Below, piece by piece: positions 34,001-47,500 of a stretch of DNA of 64,000 nt. How positions within the stretch are numbered: position 1 is the first letter of the stretch; each line of letters opens with the position of its first letter. Made by a program: the position numbers and the translations under genes. The stretch comes from Monomorium pharaonis (lineage: Eukaryota > Arthropoda > Insecta > Hymenoptera > Formicidae), in NCBI RefSeq assembly GCF_013373865.1, contig NC_050476.1:3332501-3396500 (forward strand), in the 5' to 3' direction. The notes beneath the pieces were generated by a model, which searched no databases, was not told the origin of the DNA, and saw nothing but the letters and a program-made list of their open reading frames with translations.

Positions 34001-37000
34001 CCTCTCTTTTTCACCACTCGCTCTCTTCTCGCGTTGGTATCCGCCTTCCTTCCTCTCCCCCGTCTTCTCTTCTTCGGCTTCCTTCGTGTGCGCGGTGCAC
34101 GTCATCGTTTCTCTCTCGCGCGTCACGTCGTACATATTAAAAACCATGCAGTAAGTGGAAATAATTTTTCTGCGTTCCTGATATTTCCAAGAAGCTTTCG
34201 GGAAGTGAGAATTTTTGACCGTGTTGATTTATGCTCTTATATTAAGTCGGCCATTTAAGTGGCAGGTGTGTGGTGAGAAACACGAGAAATTTAAGGCCAA
34301 TAAAAAAACCCTAATAACGACTCTGATGAATGACTCTAATGAGTTACGAAGGAGGGAGATACAAAGATATGATATTGTAATAAGGGCGATTATCGATTAA
34401 CGAATTTTAGCACACGCTATAATTTTCTCCCGTCTTGTCGTGAGACAAGTGTTTTAATCCGTATTTTAATCATGTCGTGCATAATATAAATTTTTTTTTG
34501 TTTTGCACACACTTAAGAGCAGTGAACACAAAAGTATCTTTGTTTAATAGGCGAACAGGCTTCCCGAGGATTAAAGATCCTAATCTTGAAAAAACTGTAG
34601 CCTTTTACATATCTAGAAGTATCTTGGACGGGAATCAAGGTGCGCCATATGCACCTTGATGCATCCAACCTCTTTCACCGATTGGCTTCTCGTGCGGCCA
34701 CTTTTATTGCTCGACGTGGTGGGCCAAACGGGCAGGGCCCCTCGAAGCATATGGGTCATTTCGTTACCCTCCTTCTTCCTCTTCTTCGATCGAGCTCCTT
34801 CCTTTGCCACGGACTCTGCACACCCGTCCCTTTGTCCCACTATTCCCCCTGCCCTTTCTCTTTTGCCAGCGCATGACCGGCAGAGGTAACTTAACTTCGG
34901 CTTACGTGCTGCCGACACCGATACAGCTGTTAATTTTTACAAGATGTCTTTTTACGTTATATATATATATATATATATTCCTTTTATTTATATATAATTT
35001 TTACTAAATACAATTATTACGCAAGTGAGAAATTAGGTGTTGGATATTCTATAATTCTGAATATACTCGAAATATTTTGCTATATTTTCCAAAGTTATTA
35101 AAAAAAGAAATTTTTGAAAGCGACAGTTAAAATTGATGGTTTAACTAAGCGTTGTTTTCCACGTTGTGTCAAAACGACGTGTCAAAAAATTTTTGCGACT
35201 GTCATCTCTTTTACACAAATATGCTGCGTCGCGACAAAAATATATCACGTATTTCTGGTCAAGTTATACTATTGTACACGGTTGTTACATTATATGTTGT
35301 AACTTGGTTATTACGTTACGACTGCGGATTTTTCTCGCGCATTCTTAAATGACGAATCATGTTCGCGCTTAGACGGACGAAGATAACACTTCTGAAATGC
35401 AAGGACATTCAAAAGACGTGAAAATATTTCTATTACAATCCAGTATTAAACTGATGAATTTTTCTTGTAGCTTCTCCTTGATCCGAGCAAAAAGTAGAGA
35501 TCCAAAATTTTCCATCTTAATATACAACGATTAAGAATTATAAGCTCGTTTTTCTTAAACGAAAGACGTAACAATTGCAAGAGCTTTCTTCTCTAAAAGC
35601 TTTTCCTTTTACGTTTTTTATTAGTCAAGTTGATTAGTTGAATCGATTGGCTAAGGCGTGTTCAATCAAATTGCATTTTCCCATTGCGCCGGTTCATTGC
35701 TCCGTAGTTCCATAACTCGTAAATAATCGCAAGTTTTGCCCGTTGGAGTGACATAACGCAAAAGACAAATTATCCTCGCGTCGAAAGAAGTGTCGGTGTT
35801 GAGCTTACTCTGGTGTAGCTAATAATAACGTTGGCGCCGATAATCGTTCGTGGAAAAACGACCGGTTAAATATCCACGTTCAAAGCTCATTCGTCTGTAT
35901 GACGGTGAATAACGCTGATGGCATTGTTTACGCGACGAATATGCAATGCTCCGGGATCCGTTTAACACATGTAATTTACGCGCGAGCCGCGCGTAAATCG
36001 CGCACGATCGCGTACGTGTAATAGCCCCGCGCACGTGCGCACGAGTCTCGACGGTACCCATGCTTTGTCACGTAACAGCGCGAGGAATAGATTGCTATAG
36101 TTATTAAAAGCGTGTCGGGCCGTTTTGGTTAGCGAGCTGAACATTCTCGGGGGAGTACGCGCGAATTCACTCCGAGTTCATGGGATTTATTACTGGATTT
36201 ACTTCGCTATATTAGTGCAGGACCTATCTGGTGAGAACTAAATCCTATTTCGGCCTCCTCTGCGAGACACGTTGCTATAAATTTCGTGATTTCATATACC
36301 GTGAGTTTTCCTACTTCAAATAAACACAATTCAAATTTATATTTGTCGCTTTATCTTTTATGCCTTTTCTTTTTTTATTTTCTATTATATTCTATATATA
36401 TATACATATATTATAATTATTGTATTATGTTTCATATATTTTAACAGAAATGAAAGTAAAAAGTTCTATAAAATATATCTAATCTCTTTTTGAAAAAAAA
36501 TTAATAAGAAAATACACATATCATTATTTTTTATTGGTTTTTGCAGCTCAGATAATGTTGATTTTTACTGCAATTTTATCTTTTAGTTTTTATTCGTGGT
36601 TTTTTATTACGTGTACTATGGAATCAGTGCCTAATTGACAATTGATTATCAGTCATAAACTTTAATTGCTAAATACAAATTGTGTAATCCAGTTTTTAAT
36701 GAACGAAACAGTTAATAATTCTTAAAAAAATTATTATATTTAATGTTTAGTTAAAAATTTTCAAGAATGAAATTTGTATTTTGTTATTTTGTATTTTGTT
36801 GAGAGAAAATAGAATTACGTAATTTTTTTTACCTTTTATTCCAAAAAACTAAAATTGTTTGATTTTTTGATAACGTAAAAATGAGAAAAATATATATTTT
36901 ACGCTGCGATTTAAAGTCGTTTTTTCGATTTATAAAAATTACGAACTTTATATTTCTCATAAAAATTTGAAGTAACAATAGATTAATTCATATATTTTTA

Positions 37001-40000
37001 CGATTGATAGTAAGATGAATTTAATTCCTCGAATGAATGTTAATGCATGCAATAACAGTTTAAAATTAATTTTATATTAAAAGAAATGATTGTGTTAGTC
37101 ATGTGTAATGTTTTATATCATTCCTAACAACGCGACGAAATGAGATAGCTGACAAATTCCCGGCTCGATGCTCGGCACTTATTATTTTTTCCGGGTACGT
37201 CGTGTACGCTGTATTTACATCGAACGATCGTATAAACTATAAAGTGTATAGACAGCCTCACCGGCATTCGGGTAGCGAGCTTCGAGCAGACAGGCAGCAT
37301 TCATTCCATGTGTTATTACGTTATCGCTATTCAAAATATTATTCCTTACAAATATTTAACGATTGATAATCCACGTACAAGTAAGTCTTGTGATTAACAA
37401 GCCGCGAGTAAACTTGAGTGACCACCTTTTATCGAGGCGGACACTTATGTACTTGCGCGGTTTATTTGAAGTCGAGGCAATGGATAACGGGAGTTGTGAA
37501 GTATTGAATCATCATGATGGCCACGGACGATAACTATTTCGTTAATGATAATTTGTAGATCTTCAATTTTTCAATCAGTTAAAGATATGTGTGTATTCTA
37601 TCTCTGTTAAGAGCATGAAATACGGGATTCGTTGAATCGTGAGTGAGTCGAGTAAAGAGAAAGCGATTTAATAACATGTGTGGTTCATAGGTTTTATTCC
37701 AAATGTATTGTGCAATATGTATTTTGCAATACGAAACTACAATTATCTTCGAACAATACATCGCATCTTAATCAACCATTATCTCGATTCTCTTAATCGC
37801 ATCGTATCGCGTAATATCAGCAAAATTACCGATATTATTTTCGAATTTTTTAACCATCGAGTATAAAATATCGCCTATCGACATCGCGTCAACTACTATC
37901 GAACATTTATACAAACGCGTTTGAGTCTGTATACAACTCGTGTGTTTGATATTTGCGTAGCGTAAATACGATCTTCACACACACATCGGCAATTCGAGAC
38001 TGTTCGCCGCTCAGAGATTCTCATCATATTAATTTTTGGAGCGTGCCAAGTGAATAAGCTCCGTTTAATTGTTCCTTTTTTTGTGTGCATTATTCTTCGC
38101 GCAATCTACTAAAGTGCACATCGCGTGTCGCGAGTACCGTGCAAAGTGTCGCGCGATCGCATTCTGGTAATTACTGTTCGTGCGATTGTAATTAGCTATG
38201 ATATCGCGAGTGATTATTGAGTGCTATAAAAAACGGAGGTATATAACGAGGAAATAATAGTCCGAAGTGACATCAGCGGAGTAGACTCGAAATAGAATGA
38301 AATTATATGAAACCCGATAAATATTTTATCGCGAGACTGAAGAGTTCTGTAAATTATTCTTTTAGTGTTATACATAATATTATAGAAAATCGAAATATAG
38401 TCGGTAAAAGTCCAATATCATCTGAACTATAAGAATCTTGAGATTAGGTGACAAACGACAAGTTAGTAAAATAATTGACGCCGTGCGAATCTTTCGCGGT
38501 TACCATTTGGGCGATTTTGATCGTCCACAGATTCAAGCCTTCGATATTTTCGTATTGAAATTTTTGCCTTTAATTGATTCCAAAAGTACGTTAAGGTATG
38601 ACATTTTATTTGTCTCTGATGAACAGTATATAGCTATTATCTCCGTTGCCGGTATGCAACGGACACGGGTCTTTTTCCTGATCGACCTGTCCCATGGACA
38701 CACCTTTGAGTCGAGAATCATCAGTTGTATTTATAGAACGTGACTTGGTGATTGCATTTGTTGGTAACAAGTCGCCCTAATGACGCCATTGTGTGCTGCG
38801 TCTGTTGCACCTGCATCCCCGCAGCCTTGCTCTCGGTTTTCTCTTTCTCTCTCTCTCTCTTTTTTACCGGTTCACGTGACTTTCTGGCGCGTGTATGCCG
38901 TCAGTTTTCACATTGTTAATTTCGACGCGCGATCAACTCTTCCTCTCCTTTTTGTGCGAACAACGGTCGATATGAGCGGTCCAATTCGCTTTTCTATTAA
39001 AAAGTATAAATTATATGACATTTATCGTAATTTGGTTTTCAACAATAATTTACTCGTGTCCTCGTACGAAGAAAACGGGACAATGCACCTTCGTGTGAAA
39101 GAGAAGAGGGGAGCGGGGAAGGAGAAAAAAGGAAATAACAAACGAGAGATACGCCGATGATTCTCTCTCGTCGGATTTCATTAATTACTTTTAATTCGCC
39201 TCCTGTGATTTAATCGCGCCGCGCCGTAGCGAGATTGTCGCGGCGCTCGCTCGTAAAAGTCGCGCACGTCAGAGATACGATGGCTCGCAATTAATGAATA
39301 ACCCCGTCTTTCTCTTTCGCCATTTTCATTCGCATATACGCGCCTCTCCTTCTCTCTTTCTCCGTCCTCCGTCGGCACGTTATATTAACTCGCGATGATG
39401 AAACAGTACTCGTTATGCCACTGTTGAGGGGGGGCACCTGAGGTGCGGCGGGGTAGGCCCGATCGTCATTATACGGCGTTTATATTGTCGACCGTATTTA
39501 TCGTACCGGCTATGGAATGCGACAGTGTGATGTACGGCGTGTAGTAGGCTCGGCAGAAACGTTTTCTCGCGTGCGATTCTCTCCTCGCACGTTTTCGCCA
39601 CGTCGTCGTCGTCATGATGTATAAATTGCATCGTTCCCTTGTTGCGTAGAGGGACTCGCATGTACGGAGGAACCTGTAGAGGGAAAATTGTTTCGCGTCC
39701 GATAGAGAGACGTAAAAATTGCAGCCGAGATTGGCCAGTTAGGAATTATTAAGCTGAATATATCCATTACGTAGCGTATGAACTCTTATACGGAACTCTT
39801 ATTAATTTTTTAAAAATAGACGAATTCAAAACTTTCTACAAATTATAAATATATTTCGCTGTTTATAAAAATATTATGTATATCGTCTTTTTGTAGAAAA
39901 TTTACAATGTGAATGTGTCACCGAGACTATTATCAGGTTATCAGCCGCACTGTATTTACATTATCGATATAGCTACGCTTACTTCTATTATATGGCTTCG

Positions 40001-40203
40001 GCGTTATCTACTTACACGCACTTACGTAAGGCAAAGTGTACAATGCAACGATGCAGCGTGACAGTTGTACGTTATGTAGGTACATTTTCTTTTGTGAAAA
40101 GTCGAACAATTGGACTTAATTTCATATCTTTCTCGTTTTGTATGAATTGAGATATTAACATAGATTTAATTTATTGATTATATAATTATATGTAACGTGA
40201 CAA

Positions 40204-40232
40204 TAGAGAGAGTTATTAAACTCTCTCTCTAA
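40204..40232. repeat. GAGA-type inverted repeat
   Basis: TAGAGAGAGTT and AACTCTCTCTCTA form a foldback with a short loop. A further AGAGAGAGTTATT copy follows at about 40240, giving three related GAGA blocks. Confidence 0.6.
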
Positions 40233-41566
40233 ACTATAAGAGAGAGTTATTTGTCTCGTTTTTTAAAAATGACTTCTCAATTTATTTCTCTCTTACAGTC
40301 ACAAGAACCTGTTTAACGTTTACAATGCTCGTGTCTCAATCAAGGGTCGTTTGATACGTTAATAATTCGCGAGTTGAAATGGTGACCGGACCTAATATAT
40401 CGGCGGCCAACTATGCCGCTAACGGGTATAAACGACGCTTTCTTGCGCGAGCAAGCTGCCGTGTTATTCCATCTGCGAAAAGAGATTAATGGACACATTG
40501 TACGTTGCTACGACATGGCACAGTAATGTCGTGCATGCTTGTAAGTAACGCTGGGAATCATTGAGAACAGGCAGCGCAAACATATTCGGTTCTCTCTCTC
40601 TCTCTTTGCTTTCTGTCTATCGTTTTCTGTCCTTTGCGATACCTGCGCGTTCTATAGCAGATGAGATGCGCGAAATGTTCGCTATAAACATTATAAGGTG
40701 GATGTAACGCCACGCCTAAGGCTAGATTAGATCGCAGGTATGCATCAGAGAACAATTTTTCCCAGATATGGACTTATTTTCTTGCGTTTATGCGCCGGTG
40801 TTTCTCGGGCGAAATCTTACTGATTCGTATGAAATAAAGAGGGTTTATCTCCCACGGATCTTATGGCGCATTCATACCATTTTGCTATCTTATATTTTAA
40901 TGCCTGATTACAATAGTAAATTGTATATTATAGTGGCTAATATTTTTTCTTTTATAATAGCTATAATATATACGAGTATACAGCAGAAAAGAAAAGAGAG
41001 AAAGAGAGATAGGAAAGAAGATAAGGAGACAGTGTTATTCTATCATTTCGGTTTTATTATTATAGCAGACTTATATTATTACGTTGCCATCAAATAATAA
41101 GAAGTTATACGGTTGTATTATAACGCAAAATTTTCTCGTTTTCGAATCTAGTATATATCGTTTAAATACTTTAAATAGAGACTGAGGCTAACAAGTACAA
41201 TTTAAGAAGTTTTATTTGCGATACATGGCAATTACGAGACTAAAAATTGATCGCACGCGCTTGCTATTGCGACAGTGTTACCAAAGGAACTTATAAAATT
41301 TCAGATCAGGGCTTTACGCACATTAATATTTAACATAAAGCATATTTCATAATTATTAAGCGAATCACATGGAGGAATAGTAAACCACGTCAACTTGCTA
41401 TTATACGACGTTAGTAAAAAAATTCAATCCTACCATTCTTTCCTTGAATTTATAATACATATTCGTGACTTTAATTTTAATTTTTTTTTGTAATTTTATC
41501 GCTTTTGCAACTATATCACATTTTTTTAAATTGATACACGATTTAATTGATCGGTGTAAAAGTAAA

Positions 41567-41613
41567 CCTCGTTTTTGTTTAAATCCCAAAGTGGGATTTA
41601 AACAAAAACGAGG
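41567..41613. repeat. Perfect 22-bp inverted repeat with 3-nt loop
   Basis: The left arm (41567-41588, starting CCTCGTTTTTG) and the right arm (41592-41613, ending CAAAAACGAGG) are exact reverse complements around AAG. No mismatch occurs over 44 paired bases. It lies in AT-rich intron DNA with no other sign of a mobile element. Confidence 0.9.
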
Positions 41614-42720
41614 AGAGTTATACTTAACTGAGTCCGTAATACGAAACTATGCGTTTGAAATTCAATTTACCGAAAATTTGCACAGTGGTATAACATCGTA
41701 GATCGCAGCTCGAGTATTTAGGGTTTGGTGCCTGAACTAATTACAATGTTACGTTGCGCTTATCTTTATGCGTTGCGCGTTTTATGCGACGTGCATTCGC
41801 GGCGTGACGTAGAATAGCGCCCGCGGTTTCCGCTCGTGAAGGAAGCAGCAGCGCACCGCACTGCTAACTTAGCCATGGCTTTACGCTCGATGGCTCGCCC
41901 ACGTGGCGATGTATTACGCGAGTCAGTCCCGCGGGGTCAGCATGGGAATGGGCTCGGGGAGCCGCCGTCGTATTATTCTTCCGAGGGGGAATCCCGCGAG
42001 CCGCGGCGCACGATGCGAGAGGAGAAAAAGGCGGAAGACAAAGAGAGGCCACACTGCAGACACGAATTATTAGTCTGTTTACCGCTTTTGCTTGTGAAAT
42101 TATCCACTCGTTCGGTTCGCGGAATGGCCTGGCGGCTAAACGGGTGCGCTTAAACGCCGGAAGAAACCATCAAAGCCGGCCAAGATATGTTTCCCTCATG
42201 AATATTACTTACGACTTTCTCGGGCGCGCTCTCGAGAGTTGGTACGCTGCCAGCGGACGTTAAAGCGAGAAAAGAACCTCCGGTCGATTATTCCGGGGAA
42301 AGTACCACGGCTCCTCCTGTCTATCTCTTTTGCTCTTTCTCTCCCTTTCCTTTTCTTTCTTTTTCGCGACATTCTTGCATAAGTATCCCGCTAATATTGT
42401 GTCAACGATATCGGTTAAATTACGATTTAATATTATGATAATTAAAATCCCGATATAACTTTGACAAGATTTAAATGCACGGAAGTGATATTTACGTCCA
42501 TTCGTACTACTTAAAAAATTGAACTCGAAATTCTGTAAATTTTCAAGTCTGATCTTGATATTTATTTTTATTAATTTTATAAAAAGTATATAGGGAATAA
42601 AAATTGGGGATTATATTTATATAATTTGAATATTTTTTAAACAAAAAGATTAATATTATTTATACTGTTAAGATCAATATTATTTATACATAAATTGGGC
42701 CTTGAAAATACTGGGGCACA

Positions 42721-42740
42721 TGGTTTATATATATAAACCA
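42721..42740. repeat. Perfect 20-bp palindrome
   Basis: TGGTTTATATATATAAACCA is its own reverse complement with no spacer. A near-repeat of ATATTATTTATA words lies just upstream (42650-42690). Confidence 0.9.
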
Positions 42741-44527
42741 GTCACTGGAGACAGTTCTTAGTGTCCGAGTTCCTTAACGTCTCCAAATAAATTATCGCGA
42801 ATGCCGGCGACTTTATTTACGCTAACGAGTGTCGCCTCGATTGATTATCGCAGCTCGTATCAGTGGCGTAATTTAGCGTCGCGCGATAGGAATTCTTCCC
42901 GTGTTGTAATACACACACGTGTATTGCAGGTAAATTATCGTGACAAAAAGAAACATATCGAAACTGGGTCGGGTTGAACGATCGCGTACGCTTGGCAAAT
43001 GTATAGCCCGCTCGGTATAATGAGCCAGCCGATGGTTGTTGACAAACAATTCTGTTTACAAATAGCCAATCCGAGAGGTTCTTGCGCCCGTTCCGCGGCG
43101 CTCGATGACGAAAATAATTATTCGATCCGCGTTGTCCGTGCCAAGGGTTATGGTACAGAGTCGCCAGCGACCGTTATGTAAGGTAGAGCGCGAGCATACG
43201 CGAAGTCGATGGTTTCGTGTCAAGGAGTCCCCATTTTTTCGTTCAACGTATCGTCGTTCTTCGAGGACGTCGCGTCGCTAAGTGGGACTGGGTGCTCGCG
43301 TATGAAATAAATCTATCAACTGCGATAACGTGACGATTGATATCTCTATTACGGTTTGAGGCAACATGTGGAATGTGGGCAGGCTGCATGCCGAAAGTCG
43401 TGGAGGTGGCATGGCCGAACGCGAAATTAACTTTCGATCGAGAAAATATTAATTTTAACGGTTTTTGTATGAAATTACTTTATTAATATAGCATACGTAT
43501 AACATTTAAAAAATGCACAATAAGATTATTGAAATGTTCAGACGTCAAGAAATGTAAATGAGGCTTCTTTGTATTTTGCATTATAAGCATTATCATAATA
43601 TGTCTCACTAAATTGTACCGTCGTGCGACTTAGTATTCGCAAGGAGGATCCTGTCCACACATCGGCCACATGCCTCGATTGCCTTTGAACACACCGAATT
43701 TGCGGTGTAACGAAGGCACTCGGTTAGGGCTATGTGTGTCGAGCCGAGCAAGGTGAACGAACCTGAAACGAGCAGGCCTCACTCGGGAGACGATCTATCT
43801 CAATAGCCCGTAGGCATGTAGGCACTAGATTTTCCCTTTTACTTACCTTCCTTATGCTAATACGCGTCTTACTTTACGTTAATCGAGTAAGCGAATGACT
43901 TCCTCTCCGGAGCTACTTTACTCTAAGGTAATTGCGACATTTTGCGGGGCTTGCGACATTTTGCATGACACGACAGTAAGTCGACAGTAAGTCGATGATT
44001 AGTATCTTTCACCATTTTATGTATATAAATGTGTCTCTAGATTTTTATTTCTAGATTTTTCATTTTTACAAATTTATCAATACTTTCAATTTCTTATGAA
44101 ATGACGTATTTCTTTTTGTAATCTCTGCCGGTTGTCTATCACATTGTATGCTTGTGAGATTTTTAATAATTTGTCATCTGTAGAATTAACATTTAGGAGA
44201 CATTATATTAAATAATTGATCCTCTCCGTGCTCGTACGTTATCAATAATTTTTATATGAATATCATCATTATGGTAAGGAAAACGATAGGCGATTGAATT
44301 ATTACTCGGTTCTATGCCACAAACAAGTCGTTTGATAGCATATACTTTAACCACCTTTTCTACGATCGATGAGCGAAAGTTGTTCGTCTATACCTTGTTA
44401 CATTCAATACACTACTTCCACAAACAACTATAGATTGAACAAAATTACTCTGATTCCTAAATATTCTAGGTTCTACGTGCTTTATATACATCCGAGAAAA
44501 GTAGGCAAGCGTTAAAAGGTCCTTATT

Positions 44528-44544
44528 AAAAAAAAAAAAAAAAA
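44528..44544. repeat. Poly(A) tract
   Basis: A run of about 17 A in intron 2, possibly the tail of an old retroposed sequence. The upstream 200 bp were not recognisable as any element. Confidence 0.7.
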
Positions 44545-47500
44545 ATTGAGAAATTCAAATATCAATCGTCTCTAATCGCACGCGGTCAATTAATGAATGC
44601 CTTCTCACGAAGTCGCCGCTAACGAAAAGAATGAGACATAAATCGCGCAAACAATAAAGTCACCGTCATCCGCGTTTCTTAATATGGAATCTCACGTCGG
44701 AGAGAGAGAATGGATACCCCGAGATTTCCTATCGCGTCTGTCGTTGCTTACCGGCCATTTGTATGCGTGCACGTTACTCTCGTGAAAACCGGTATTGGAA
44801 TTTCCCAACCTCGTACCCGATGACGAATGATAAAGATTCCGCGGACTAAGTAAACCGTGAGCGCGTGTTATGAAACACGAATGGCGACCGCATAGCCGCG
44901 GACGATCTTGCCACGGCACGCGTGTGCGTACACGCTCGGTCATCGATTCCGCGCGACGTGTTGTTTTATCGGAATAAATCAATTCTTCGTTATCAATAAA
45001 ACGGCTCAACGTTCTCGTTCCGAGAATATCCAATCGGAGCAGTGACACGGGGGGAGGAGGGAGAGCTTGTACTTACCGCCGTGTGTTTTCACGCACATAG
45101 AGTGCCGGTTAGCTCAGTGTCCGCTTAATGTCGATATGTCAATACCGAGAACGCGTTGCAGCACGTGCTGTCTACAAGATTGCGCAGTCTTAGCGTACTC
45201 TCGACTTTCACGCGAATATAAATCTTTTTATGAAGAAGCTGTATTGTGCCGCAACTTTTTTACAAAAAAAAAAAGGGTAAAATTTTTTATCGTAGGAAAA
45301 TCGTAAGAATTTATTACAGCAATAATCTGATGTAATTTAAAAATTACAACGTAGCTTAGGTTAATTTTTAGAATTTTTTTGTACATATTCTACATTTATT
45401 GCTACATCTTTGCTTGGGTTAAATAATCTTTTTATTACATACATGACTTATATTATAATTTTAGAAAGATGTCATTAACGTGGGCTAATTAATTATAGAC
45501 CTTGCAAGTGATTTTTATAAGTAACATAGCAGTTTTATATTCGCTTCATTTCGTATTTATGGTCATAAAATGAAAATTTACTTTCGTTTGATGTATCGTG
45601 GAAAATGATTCGAAAGCTATATTGCGTTACGTAACAATCGTAATGCAGCAGCTCGAAGTCTCACGCCTGCCGATAATCGAACCGCTGATTTATGATGATT
45701 ACTTATTTCTAGTTGATTTCATCTAATCTTCACGGCCGCATTTTACAGCGATCGTTTTTGAATTTACGATTAGCCATAAACGGTTAGGAGTCGTCAGCTG
45801 GAGAACAAGGAGAATTAGTAAACGTTTCTTCAATCATCGGTGGTTGCAGCAGTACTTACGGAGTTATTCGCCACTCGAAATACAATAACGCCACTCACGC
45901 TAGGATCAGTAAGGTAATAATTTTGTCGCGCAACGTAGACGCGATTCCCGAAACCATCTGATGAATTTGGCGAGGGGGGGAGGGGGACGTGCAATCCTCG
46001 TGACTCGTTTTACCGTCGCGTCATCTGCATTCGCGCCTGACCTCGCATTCTTTTTCTGATCGCGCAGCACATGGTCAGATGATACCCAAATACATTCGAC
46101 TAATTCGTAGTATATACGTACGCATCCATTAGTGAAACATCGAACAGTAAAATTATTCAATAAATATTTCACGTATACGACATGTAAGTCTCGCTTTACT
46201 GCCTTCACTTTGCCGCTACTCGGCTTGATCCGCGACGAAATTTTCCTCGAATCATAGTTTGATACTATCCGCACTGTTCCGCGACCGATTAATATTTCAG
46301 ACGCATGAATATTTCGCGAGACGTTTAGCGTTCACGTTGGAACTGTCTATACCACTTATGTACATACGTGCGGATACATCAAACGTCAAAGCGCGATTAA
46401 TATGACATTTCACGTGGGAGGCTCGCTTTCCATCGACGGTACTTTAAATTACTTCGATTCCTCGTAAGTCTACCTCTTATTAATTTTTTTACAGCTGTGG
46501 ACTTATCGTCCAAACAAGATATTTACCGTTAAATGGCTTTTTAATTGTATTCGATTCGGAATATTTAAAAATTGCCGGATTTGCCTTTTCTGATTGAAGC
46601 GACAATATTTTTCAACATCAACGTTTTACGCACCGCGTCTGTTGACGGATGATATCAAATTTCCGTGACGATGCTTAGCTCAATGATGAACCGGTTAAAA
46701 AGTTATGCGGTGTCGAAACGAAATCCGACGAAGGTCTACTATTTCTAGCGAGCTTGCGAATTTCATCGCTCATCATTATCGTTAAGTTACAACAATACGA
46801 TAGTAAGAATTTAAGTCCCTCGCGTTTATCAAATGCGCGAAATTGTACGAGGCGACAGAACGTTGTAGCTCAAAATTTACGCAGAATCTCTCGGGTGACT
46901 TTGTAAATTATACATAGGAGCCATTCTTAGCGAGTTACAGGAATATGCGGGTACTGGGTAGTTCCGGACACAAGTACGACTACTCGAAGTTTCCCCGAGC
47001 ACTCGAACTTCCGAGTTCTCAACTCTCGGGGTAAGTCTGCAATTTGCAAGGACCTACTCGAAAACGCGTAACTTCGAGAAGCCGTTTGTCCCCTCCCCCC
47101 TCCCCCAGCCGTTCAAATTACTACCACTCCGACGAGCAGTTTCAGTGATAATTACGCCCGTCTGCCGTTCTTCGCGCGTTCATAAATCACGTTATTTAAT
47201 CTTTCCGTTTTCCACAAGAAATCTCCGTCGCCGGCGCTTACCGCCGCGGAACCCCGGGCGGTTTTGTCTCATTGTTTTTGCGGCCGCCGGTCTTTTTTTT
47301 TTCTTTAATGAAGGGGCATCGGGGGGGATTGCACAACAACATTAATTGTGTTTAACATTATACGTTGCACGGAGCATCACGCTGATTGCCATGAGGAGAT
47401 ACGCGTCCGCGCGTGCACCACGCTCCTCACATCCGCACGTAACATGTTTAGTGAAATCTTCGAATATAGACGTAATTTCTTTTCTCAGTATTGCACACGT

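Noticed and set aside
38438..38743. 101-codon frame with a reasonably complex amino-acid composition
   Set aside because: No homology recognised, no Kozak-like or splice context; kept out for lack of support.
46985..47040. CCCCGAG...CTCGGGG inverted repeat next to GGGGTAAGT, as a cryptic exon donor
   Set aside because: No open frame or acceptor pairs with the donor-like word; imperfect inner stem; not supportable as an exon.
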